64,000 bases of DNA from Vigna angularis. Lineage: Eukaryota > Streptophyta > Magnoliopsida > Fabales > Fabaceae. Within the stretch, counting starts at the first letter, position 1. Each line of letters starts with the position of its first letter. The stretch covers positions 11,193,001 through 11,257,000 of the forward strand of contig NC_068976.1 in the NCBI RefSeq assembly GCF_016808095.1. The letters run 5' to 3'. This document shows, one piece after another, positions 51,001 through 60,147 of this stretch. The translations under genes and the position numbers were made by a program. The notes under the pieces are model-generated. The model saw only the letters and a list, made by a program, of their open reading frames with translations, was not told the DNA's origin and ran no database searches.

Positions 51001-51213
51001 AACCTTCAAATGTCACAAATTGTAATTCCACAATTTTCCTGCAATTACTAATGCAAATAATTCTCTCAAATAATTCAAATTAATTAAAATTAGAATTAAT
51101 GATCAAATTAAACACAATTAGTAAAAACAGGAAAATACCGGACATTTAAGCACAATTTTCTGATTAATTCTAGCACAATAAACAAAGTGAAGTGAGAAAA
51201 TATTGATTCATCA
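48041..51213 (-). repeat. LTR D (outer 5' LTR)
   Basis: 3173 bp, ending at ...GATTCATCA on the plus strand and followed by the CTCTC target duplication (51214-51218). One private C-to-T change near 51159 was noticed. Confidence 0.93.
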
Positions 51214-51218
51214 CTCTC

Positions 51219-51740
51219 ACTTCTTCTCCCTCCGTGCTCTCCCATTCTTCCCTCAGTGCTCTCACTTCTTCTCCCTCCGTGCTCTCCCATTCTTCCCCTC
51301 AGTTCTCTCCCATTCTTCCTCTCCGTTCTCTCCCATTCTTCCCCTCCGTTCTCTCCCATTCTTCCCCTCTGTCACAACTGTAGCCTCCTCTGTTGATGCC
51401 TCCTCCGCTGCTACCTCCGCTGCTACCTCCGCCACTACTGCATCCGCTGCTCCAAATCGCCATCGCCAAGCCGCTCCAGATCGTCATCGCTAAGCCGCTC
51501 TAGATCGCCAAGCCGCTCTAGATCGGTGAGCCCTCCGTCGTTGCTGCCTCCGCCGCTGCTGGCTCCGTCGCTCTCGATCCACTGGTCCAGATCGCCATGG
51601 CCAAGCCGCTCCAGATCGGCGAGCCCTCCGCCGTTGCTACCTCCGCCGCTGATGGCTCCGTCGCTCTCGATCCACCGGTCCAGATCGCCATCGCCAAGCC
51701 GCTCCAGATCGGTGAGCCCTCCGTCGTTGCTGCCTCCGCC
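51219..51740. repeat. minisatellites inside the CACTA element
   Basis: 51228-51370 is a tandem array of about 20-bp words like TCTCCCATTCTTCCCCTCCG. From about 51457 to 51740 there is a 93-bp repeat (about 2.9 copies; the word CCAAGCCGCTC recurs at 51508, 51601 and 51694). Because 93 is a multiple of three, long repetitive frames open on both strands (for example 51526-51945 plus and 51435-51836 minus). These are probably not genes. Confidence 0.85.
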
Positions 51741-52324
51741 ATTCTTCCCCTGTATATCTTCATCTTCATCCATCGCTCCAGATCCACCGCGAGCCGCCGC
51801 CCTAGACCGACAATCCATCCACCGCTCCAGATCCACCGTCGTTCATCTACTCTTGTTCGTCTGCCTCTTCTTCATATCTTATTCGTTGCAGAAGTTTAAC
51901 CATGTTAGATTTGTGAAATTTTGTAGATTTTGGCATTGTTCTTGAGGCCAGCCCAGTGAAGAAATTTTGTAGATTTTGGCGTATGTTAGGTCTGTTTTGA
52001 TCTTGGATTGGGATTAAGATTTTTCGGTTGTTTGAAAAACAATGACTTCCACCACTGAAACAATTTCTGGTTGCTGAGGTTGCTGAGAACTGAACAATTT
52101 CTGGTTGCTGGTTGCGTACTGAAACGGGTTGCATCTGAAAAAAAAAAAAATGATACTGCCTCGGTTATCTAAGAACCGAGGCATATTCATATTTGATTTT
52201 TCTCAGTCCATGAGCGAGGCATAAAATCTGATCTTTTTACCTCGCCCACATATACCTCGGTTGCAAAACCGATGCCAATAATAAAAAAGAACCGGTACCT
52301 TTTCTTCTTATTGTACTGGTGAGT

Positions 52325-53534
52325 ACTACGAGATATAACAAATAACTTGCATCTCCATAATTAGATTTTGTTTTGAAACAAGCTCATATTCAATGTATTC
52401 TTAAGATAACAAAATATATATTTTAATGTTGTTTTAGGGTCAAAATATGTTTACAACTAGTCTCCACGTTGATCTTTTCCTTTTATGTTATAAATTTGAG
52501 ATGTACATATTTCTTTTCATTATAAAAGGTTAAAATATATTTTGGTGAGATCTCTCCAATAAATTATTGGGATTCCTCCTAAAAAACATTTTAATACTCA
52601 AATTAGGTATAATGTAGCAAAAGAAAATGATAATAATTATTTTTTACAATAGACAGTAGTTGTGTTTCAATTCAATTATTTTAGTTGTATTTTAATTCAG
52701 ACGAACTTTATTGATTAATATTATTTTTGCATAATCTAGGAGCTATTATGGAAAATATTAGTTAAAAAAAAGAAGGAAAGAAGAGTAAAAGATTAAGAAC
52801 AAAAATTAAAACAAAAATTAAAACAAAAATATTTCTGCTTGAACAATGAGCTTTCAGGTTTAGTAAAACTCAATTGTCAAGCTTTATAGTTAGTGATCGG
52901 TCGGCTCATTAATAAGCCCAGTGTTAACAAATTATGAAAGATTTCACTTGTTATAGCTCGACACAGTGAATAGAACAATCCAGTTTCCTTTATAGTTTGA
53001 TCTTTTGGTTTTCTTAATCTATTCTAGAGTTTATCCATAGGGTCCATTGTTGTGCTTGCTTTATTCAATAACTTTGTTTACTTTTTGTCTTTTCTCAATT
53101 GTCTCATTAAGCGCTTCTAACAGGATTCGTGCTTTATACCCAATAGATTATTGAATTAATTTGAAGTCAGACTAATTGTTTCATAGTTATAAATTATTAA
53201 TTGAGTTAATTTGAGAGTTACTTGATTGAATCTTTTTTGAAAGAGTTTTTAAGTTTAGAGCTTAATGATGATGAATGAACCACTATGTGTCGTTTATATT
53301 TTTCTTATCACTTGTTCATGTTTTGTTTATACTCTAATATTTAGTTTGATTATTTTGTTTTTCAACTTAAGTAGATATACATGATTTGATATTATTGAAA
53401 CATTTCTTGTTTTTAGTTACTTGACCACTCTGATATTAATTCATTGGTATCTCCTTTGAGCCTTAAACTTTTTTTTCTTGTTTTAAGCTACTGCAAAACC
53501 TTAAAAAGAAAAAGATCATGTTTTTCCTTTACCT
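52325..53534. other. AT-rich intergenic DNA
   Basis: No gene, RNA gene or recognisable repeat was found between the CACTA element and the Mutator-like element. Confidence 0.5.
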
Positions 53535-53543
53535 TAAAATCAA

Positions 53544-54814
53544 GGTTTAATAGGTTCGGAAGTCCCTATTTATGCAGATTTGTATCAATTGAGTCTTCGT
53601 ATTATGAACGTTTTCAATTGGGTCCTTGTTTTGATAAATTTTGAATCAATAAAGCCTTTGCCGTTAAATGCTATGGATGGCGTTAATTTTCTTACAATGT
53701 GGCATGTTGAGGTGTGATTTAATTACGAGGTGGCATAATGATGTGGATTTATTTGATTTTAAGTTTAAAAAATATTTAAAATAAATGACGAGGTATCATC
53801 GTTCTTCTTCAATAATTCCCTTCAACCACTGTGCCGTCAACCACCGCCGCCAACTCGAGCCTCACCGGTCACCATTGTCGTCTTTGCATCTTCGCAGAAG
53901 CCGCCGCAATCATAATCGTGGCACCAGTCTTCACCGCCACCATGGGAAAGGGCTTCTCCTTGTGCCTCTGCCTACGCGCCGTTAGAATGGGAAAATGCTT
54001 TCTCCGCTTCTCGCACCAGAATTTCCGAATGGAGATGGCTCTCTTCTGTTTCTGGGTTTGTTTGTAGGTCTGATTGTGGTTACAGGTGGAGATGAACGAA
54101 GGAGAAGATGATTCACACCATGGCTTTCGAACAGCTGCGCGATTTTGATTTTCTCTGTGATTGGGTTTCTGCGTGTTTTCTCTGACAGGTGCGAGGGTGA
54201 TGAAGGTTAGTGGTTGCGATCATGGCAGCGTCTTCACGGCGGTTTTGTGGCGCTAAGGTTTGGCGAAGCAGCTGCGAGATGCGAAAAAAAAGGCGCGATT
54301 CTGAGAGGCTTGCATCTCTAGTTTGGGGGAGGTTGCGGCGAAGCTTGCGAGGAAGGAGATCGAATCATGCTTGGTGGCGGAGGACGAAGGAATCGCGATT
54401 CTGGTGGCTGATACGATTCACGTTTCTGCGATGGTGGATAGCGGCGATTTGAAGGTTGACGGTGGTGGCTTCAAGGTGGTTGACGGCTAGGGTTTCTGGG
54501 TTTCCTCCTTTCCCCTATCTGAAACCCTAATTTTGGGTGGGAAAGGGGTTGACATGTGACAGGTCTTCACTGGTCACGTTATGAATCAGTCAAAGCTAGT
54601 CAACAAGACTCTTCTGATGTCGTGCCACCTCGTAATTAAAAGACACCTCAGCATGTCACATTAGAAGAAAATTAACGCCATCCATAGCATTTAACGGCAA
54701 GGGCTTTATTGACTCAAATTTTACCAAAACAGGGACCCAATTGAAAACGTTCATAATACGAGGACCCAATTGATACAAATCTGCATAAATAGGGACTTCC
54801 GAACCTATTAAACC
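53544..54814. mobile_element. Mutator-like element with long TIRs and GC-rich interior
   Basis: A 1271-bp element with near-identical inverted ends of about 190 bp (53544-53735 and 54620-54814) beginning GGTTTAATAGGTTCGGAAG. It is flanked by a perfect 9-bp duplication TAAAATCAA (53535-53543 and 54815-54823), diagnostic of Mutator-type transposition. The interior (53785-54520) is much richer in GC than its surroundings and has overlapping frames such as 53831-54067 and 54210-54452. Such an interior is typical of elements that have picked up gene fragments (Pack-MULEs). I do not recognise the source. Confidence 0.88.
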
Positions 54815-54823
54815 TAAAATCAA

Positions 54824-55436
54824 AGAATGAACTAATGAATTCTGTTAGGAATGAGAGATAAATAAAGTGGGTGGATGAGTACCTTATCCACAAAATAATA
54901 AAAATAACAAAAGGAAGAAAAGTATTTCATGGAAAAAATAGAGTGAAAAGAAAACAAAATAAGAAAAAGTAAAAATAAAAAACAAAATATAGAAAAAGAA
55001 AAATAATTGTTTTCTAGAAAAGAACACAAAAGAAAATAATATATTTGTTTTCCAAAATCTTCATTTCTTATTCTTTCTTTCTAAACTTTTTAATTATATC
55101 TTAAAGTTTTCTTACCTTTACCTTGGTCAAATTAAAACATTTAAAAAGTCATTGTGATCTTTAATATATGTTTTAAAAATATGTAAATATTAGAATCTGG
55201 TTAAATATGATTCTTTACTTACATCAATATTTTAAGTGAAAATATAATACATAAACACTTAAGAAAATATTAGTAAAAGACATCTAGATTTTTATCAAAA
55301 TAGTAACAAGACTAAAATTATATAGAATTTAAATAAAATTAAAAGTTGTATTGTAGAGATCACAAAATGTATTTTTAAGTTTAAAAATTAAAAGAAAAAA
55401 AGGTTTTTCTAACTATATATATACAAACCAAATGCT
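54824..55436. other. AT-rich intergenic DNA
   Basis: No feature was seen. A-rich stretches such as 54898-55010 give only low-complexity frames. Confidence 0.5.
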
Positions 55437-55753
55437 GAAGCATCGGTATTTAAGAAAGGACCGCGATATTCCAACAACAGATTTTTAACACTCTTTTGAC
55501 AACGTCACGTGTCACCACCTCATTGGTTCGTTTAAAATTTTTTTTTTTTAAAACCTATGACCGTAACCCTTATTTTGAGTGAAAATCCTAAAATACCCCT
55601 TTCCCTTTCTCTGGTCCATTGCCTTTCCCTTTCTCTGTTCCATTGCAAACGAAGGTCCATTCTCTTGAGAGGTGGAAGGTCGCGTTTCGTCTCGCTTCGT
55701 TCCATTTGCATCCTGTTGTTTCCGGCCAGTTTGGTCTCCTGTTATCGTGTGTA
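55437..55753 (+). promoter_or_regulatory. 5' flank and leader of the plant-mobile-domain-like gene
   Basis: An AT-rich flank gives way at about 55590 to a pyrimidine-rich leader (CCCTTTCCCTTTCTCTGG) directly before the ATG. The stretch 55480-55530 (TTTTAACACTCTTTTGACAACGTCACGTG in pieces) resembles legume Mutator-like termini, but no matching right end was found. Confidence 0.35.
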
Positions 55754-57295
55754 ATGGCAAGTTCCGGTGACGATTGTCCGACGACTAAGGTAAGTGGTTT
55801 TCCATTCCATGTCGTAGCTTGGATATTCGGTTTGGGCATCTCGTAGCATGGTTATTTGATTTGGGTTAATGTTTGGGGTTCGTATCGTTGTGTTGTGGTG
55901 CTTGGGTTATTGGGTTTCGTTGTTTTGATGAATTGATTTTGGTTTATGCAGTTGAGTGTTCGTCACTCTTTTTCGACAAAGTATATATGTACTTTGAACG
56001 AACGCTTAACAAAGGAGCATCGATCATTGATTGCGACAACTCCATTTGCTTGGTTTTTAGATGTCAATGTCAATGTTAAAGTAGGTAGAAATATACTGAG
56101 TGAGTTATTGGGTAAGTGGGACGACTGTAGTAGTGGTTTTATAGTTGGGAATAAAGTTTTGAATATAAATGAAAATGATATTTATTTAGGGTTGGGACTG
56201 AGTACAGATGGTGCAAACATTAACTTAAAGGAAGAGCTGGGCAATAGTGAATGTGTGAAATACATAGGCAAAGGAACAAAGGAATTGAATTCAATATACA
56301 AAATTCTAATGCGAAAACAAAAGAAGAAGATTCCTTGTTCTCATTTTTGTAGCCTTTACCTCCTGGTAGGGATAAGTGAGATTTTATTTCCAAAACGTAG
56401 CGGGAAAGTGTTTCCCGTAATGTTTAATGTTGTTGACAACTTAAGTGCTTTGGGTAGTTATTGTTGGGGTAGTCTAGTTTATCGTTTTCTGTTACATAGT
56501 TTGTGCAAAGCTTCAAAAGGCTTGAAGAAAGGCAAAGGTATTTCAAACGTTTACGTCAACGGTTGTGTGTACATGCTGCAGGTAATTAATAGTATTTGAT
56601 GTACTTACTTAAATTGTTATTTGAATTAAGTTTGTTACAAATTAAGATGATTTATTTGTCTTAGGTATGGTTTTTTGAGCTGTTTGTTCCACCAAAAGGT
56701 CCTATTGATAAATTTCCACGAATATTGCATTGGATGAATATAAGTGTTGGAGACAAGTTCGTTAAACGGTGTATGGAGACAGGTTTGGTAAGTTGTTTGT
56801 TATCGAAAGTTTTGTTATGTTTTCATATATTGACCAAAGTTGTGTAATCTGTTATGTGTTGTTAAATTTCAGGTTGTTGACGATGTTTATGGTGGTCCTT
56901 CAACGAAGGATAAGGAGGAATACAGACCAACACCTAAAAGAAAGGATGCTAAAGCAAGAGGAAAGAAGAAACAAAAAAGAGCTCGCAGAGAAACTTTTAT
57001 GCGTGCCTTAGAGGAACAAGAATTTCTAATTGAAGAACTTAAAAGGAGGGTTGCAACTTTGGAGGCACAATTGGCTGAAGAGAAGGCAAGAAGGCAAAAT
57101 AAAGATGACGTTGGACAAAGTGTGCCTCGTACAGAACCATCTGTGAACACTGGTTTTGTATCCCCTACTGACATTGACGGAAATGAAAAACCTTTGAAGA
57201 CGTATGTTAGGGTTGGATCACGAAGGCGTTACAAGGGAAGAGCACTTAGGACTCCATACACCGGGACCGTAGTGCTTAGAATAAAAAATGAGTGA
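55754..57295 (+). CDS. plant-mobile-domain-like / transposon-derived protein, 4 exons
   Basis: Exons 55754-55789, 55952-56581, 56665-56787 and 56873-57295 join in phase 0 at good GT-AG sites. The product is 403 aa, beginning MASSGDDCPTTK. The core (residues 20-225) has the pattern of the plant domain found N-terminal to Ulp1-like proteases in Mutator-like elements and in plant mobile domain proteins: a PFAWFLDV hydrophobic block, then LLGKWD, a basic/hydrophobic stretch and NDIYLGLGLSTDG. Residues 280-330 are rich in K, R and E with a heptad-like EEQEFLIEELKRRVATLEAQ segment, so probably coiled coil after a nuclear-localisation-like KRKDAKARGKKKQKR. No Ulp1 catalytic region is present. It could be domesticated or part of a transposon. 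It converges on the minus-strand gene at 58630-59804. Confidence 0.65.
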
Positions 57296-57573
57296 TTTGT
57301 GTATTTAGTTGATTGAAAATGTTATTTGGAAAGTAATGAAAATTGTAATCATTGTAAATAGATTAAGAAAACAATGTTCAATGTATCCGATTTGGTTCAA
57401 TGAAATAAAATTTGAGTTTTGGTTTGAATTGGTCTCATATTTTATCTATTCAATACCATTGTTATTATGAGTTGTGGGTTTGTCGATTTCAGAATGTCGT
57501 AATTTTTTTTGTCTCCTAAGTTGCAGGCTTGTTTGTAACATGTTGGTGTTTGAGTGGTCATTTTCAGTAACAT

Positions 57574-58360
57574 GTGATGTGATATGAGTCCAAGGAGGGT
57601 GGGGAGACCCCTCATGAGTTGGAGGAGCAAGCTTTGCAAGGAATGAGTGAGACTGCTGAAAAAAGGGGCTGGTAATCGTTTACAGGACCCCTGTAAACGA
57701 TTACCCGAGAGGAATTGCCAATTTGTACAGAAACTCCAACACAGGTACTCAGTCAGATGAACACAGGTCACCATTGGTCAAAAAAGTGACTTTTAGGCAC
57801 TTCTGGACCTGTCTGAGGCTTGTGCAGGTGTTGCAGTGGTGGGAGAGGGTGGGTGGTGATGTGATGTGAGTCCAAGGAGGGTGGGGAGACCCCTCATGAG
57901 TTGGAGGAGCAAGCTTTGCAAGGAATGAGTGAGACTGCTGAAAAAAGGGGCTGGTAATCGTTTACAGGACCCCTGTAAACGATTACCCGAGAGGAATTGC
58001 CAATTTATACAGGAACTCCAACACAGGTACTCAGTCAGATGAACACAGGTCACCATTGGTCAAAAAAGTGACTTTTAGGCACTTCTGGACCTGTCTGAGG
58101 CTTGTGCAGGTGTTGCAGTGGTGGGAGAGGGTGGGTGGTGATGTGATGTGAGGCCAAGGAGGGTGGGGAGACCCCTCATGAGTTGGAGGAGCAAGCTTTG
58201 CAAGGAATGAGTGAGACTGCTGAAAAAAGGGTCTGGTAATCGTTTACAGGACCCTTGTAAACGATTACCCGAGAGAAATTGCCAATTTGTACAGAAACTC
58301 CAACACAAGTACTCAGTCAGGTGAACACAGGTCACCATTGGACAAAAAAGTGACTTTTAG
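57574..58360. repeat. 282-bp tandem repeat, 2.8 copies, each with a perfect hairpin
   Basis: Units start at 57574, 57856 and 58138; the third stops at 58360. Each contains the inverted repeat GGTAATCGTTTACAGG-ACC-CCTGTAAACGATTACC (57671-57705, 57953-57987, 58235-58269). It is perfect in the first two and has one change in the third. Units are about 97% alike by eye. Minus-strand frames inside (57442-57774, 57793-58056, 58075-58338) are repeats of the same frame without family features. Confidence 0.93.
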
Positions 58361-58376
58361 TTTTACAGACAACTGC

Positions 58377-58436
58377 AGTGTTATTAAGTGGTATTGGTTA
58401 GTGGTATTGGTTAGTATTAAGTGGTATTGGTTACTG
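58377..58436. repeat. short tandem repeat AGTGGTATTGGTT
   Basis: The word AGTGGTATTGGTTA recurs about three times with small gaps. Confidence 0.8.
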
Positions 58437-58629
58437 ACTTTTACTCACAACTGGCATGGTATTAAGTGTATCATAAATTGAACATGACATAATAAATTTC
58501 GAGAGTTGAGGAACCATTTGGAAACTAAACAACTTCATTTTATTAAATACTTGAAATGATCAAAGCAGGAACTGGAGTACATAGTTCTTTAAAATGCAGT
58601 AAAGAAAGCCTAAACAAGCAATTTTAAGT

Positions 58630-59804
58630 CTAAGGATTGTTTCCAGAAGCACTTGGCAAGTGTTGCAGTTGTTCTTCAATGTTCCCAACACGCGATTGCA
58701 ACGCATCAAACCTTGTAGTGATGACCATGTCCATGTTTCCAAATCTTGTTTCAAGGGCATCAAATCGAGTTTCAAAGGCATCAAATCTTGTACCAACAAA
58801 GGTTTGAAGTTGTTCTATGCGGTTGATTACATTATCTAGTGTTGTAGATGAACTGCCTTGTTCATCATCTTGTCCTTGATTCTGTTGACCTTCTTGTACG
58901 GGGGGATGGGGGGCATTGCCTTTGGGAACCCATTCTCCTTCATCATTTTGCATATAACCAAATGATGCTACAACTTCACAACCAACTCTTTGCTTGAACT
59001 TCATTTCTGAAATGGGATAACTTTCAGTAGGCACTTCAAAGTGTTCCATGAAGATGGTTATCAAATGTGGATACGACAACTTTGCGTTCTCCCTTAATGC
59101 TCTTTTCATCTTATATCTAATAAGATGTCCCCAGTTAATTTGAATGGAATTGAAAAATGCCCATAGCAGCATAATATCCTCTTCGGATGCCTGACCAATA
59201 TTGGTTGCACGAGGAATTAATACTCTAGTCAGAACGTAATGAAGTATCCTTGGTTGAACCTTCATGTGCCCCGCTAGTATTCTAGATTGTATGGCTGCAT
59301 CATCTCTACACACTAGTTGCCTTGCAGTGACAGAATCGTATTGTTCTTTCCACTCATCTACAACTTTGCCTTCGTAACAAACACCATGACATGGGAGATT
59401 AGTCAGTTGTTGAAAAAGATTAGGGCTGACCCTAATTTTTACACCTCTAACTTCGCTTCGAATAACCCCAGTATCCGATATTGACATGTTGCTATAGAAC
59501 ACTCGACTAATTGTGGGTGGTAATGTCTTCTTAAACACACAAATGCAGTCAGCCCAGCTTCGTGTAATATGTCATAGAATTGAAAATTTTTTCCTTGAAA
59601 GTATTCGTCCTCTACATACTTACTCTCCAAAATTTCCCGATTTACGAAATGTTGGGCATATTTCTCCTGTTGCTCATCCGACGAGAAGAGATCATTGGTA
59701 GCCGTTGGAGGGGATGACGATGGTGATGGGGTTGGACTCCGCCGACGGCGACGTCCACCAATGGAAGAAGATGCCTTTTGTTTCTTCGTTCCACAATCAG
59801 CCAT
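58630..59804 (-). pseudogene. putative plant transposon protein gene with a frameshift
   Basis: The minus-strand frame from the ATG at 59804 (MADCGTKKQKA, with an RRRRR basic patch near residue 20) runs to the region around 59540-59560. There the homologous frame shifts. The continuation in another frame (VFKKTLPPTISRVFYSNM...) runs to a stop at 58630. The joined architecture matches the 'putative plant transposon protein' family common in legumes: FYDILHEAG, then FYSNM and VRGVKIRV, NLPCHG, LLWAFFNSIQINWGHLI. It ends in a Q-rich linker and a heptad-like C-terminus with repeated TRFDALETR motifs. A short unusual intron or a sequencing error at the shift is possible. Stop-free halves suggest the break is recent. 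Confidence 0.65.
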
Positions 59805-59948
59805 TCTATTTCGTTTAGGGTTTTGCACTGAGAGAAGAGAGGTTTTCGAAACGAATTTGAGGAAGGATGTGTTTTGGGCGGTTATGAACACGATTGCAAG
59901 TTATACACGTTATGCGGTGGGATAATTTGGTTTAAATAACTGAACATA

Positions 59949-60023
59949 GTAATCGATTACCACAGCGTCGTAATCGATTACAATAGCCTCGTAATCGATT
60001 ACCAGAGCCTCGTAATCGATTAC
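59949..60023. repeat. four GTAATCGATTAC palindromes at 21-bp spacing
   Basis: The perfect 12-bp palindrome occurs at 59949-59960, 59970-59981, 59991-60002 and 60012-60023, with AGCCTC/AGCGTC-like spacers. The constant 21-bp step is two helical turns, putting all sites on one DNA face. It lies about 145 bp upstream of the ATG at 59804, so it could be a promoter element or a transposase-binding array. Confidence 0.9.
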
Positions 60024-60147
60024 AATTAAAAAAACTGGTGTGGTCATATGCATTACATACATTCATTAAAGGAATTTCATTCATGACCATTTTAACTTAC
60101 AAAAACAGAATAAAGTAACAAAATAAGCAGCAAACAACTTGTATATA

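Larger units (their letters stand above)
20832..51213 (-). mobile_element. tandem array of a non-autonomous Ty3/gypsy retrotransposon (4 LTRs, 3 internal regions)
   Basis: Four LTRs of exactly 3173 bp (20832-24004, 30780-33952, 39410-42582, 48041-51213) alternate with three internal regions (24005-30779, 33953-39409, 42583-48040), all in minus orientation. The 5-bp duplication CTCTC is found only at the outer edges (20827-20831 and 51214-51218), so the whole block behaves as one insertion. LTRs begin TGATGAATCAATA and end GCGTACCA in element sense. Each internal region has a tRNA-Asp primer site, a gag-like frame and an antisense homeobox gene. No pol domain was seen. Near-identity of the LTRs implies a very recent origin. 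The tRNA-Asp site suggests the Athila/Tat side of Ty3/gypsy. Confidence 0.93.
20493..52321. mobile_element. non-autonomous CACTA element split by the retrotransposon array
   Basis: The left terminus is CACTAGTAAAAAAAGTGG. The right terminus, complemented, is CACCAGTACAATAAGAAG. The trinucleotide AGT flanks both (20490-20492 and 52322-52324), the 3-bp duplication expected of CACTA/En-Spm elements. Subterminal short hairpin words built on CTCGGTT...AACCGAG occur at both ends, for example TCTCGGTTAGAAGAACACCCGAGA-like near 20610 and CCTCGGTTATCTAAGAACCGAGG-like near 52150. Without the inserted array the element is about 1.45 kb (20493-20831 plus 51219-52321). No transposase was found. Confidence 0.75.

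Noticed and set aside
20832..51213. array as a pure assembly duplication
   Set aside because: Units carry private differences, unit 1 has a unique solo LTR with its own duplication, and the outer CTCTC duplication is consistent. The possibility is kept as a check because long near-identical units are error-prone.
51435..51945. repetitive 133-139 aa frames on both strands
   Set aside because: Produced by the 93-bp minisatellite, whose length is a multiple of three. No domain is recognisable.
57574..58360. CRISPR-like array
   Set aside because: Contiguous 282-bp tandem units without short repeats and unique spacers, in a plant genome.
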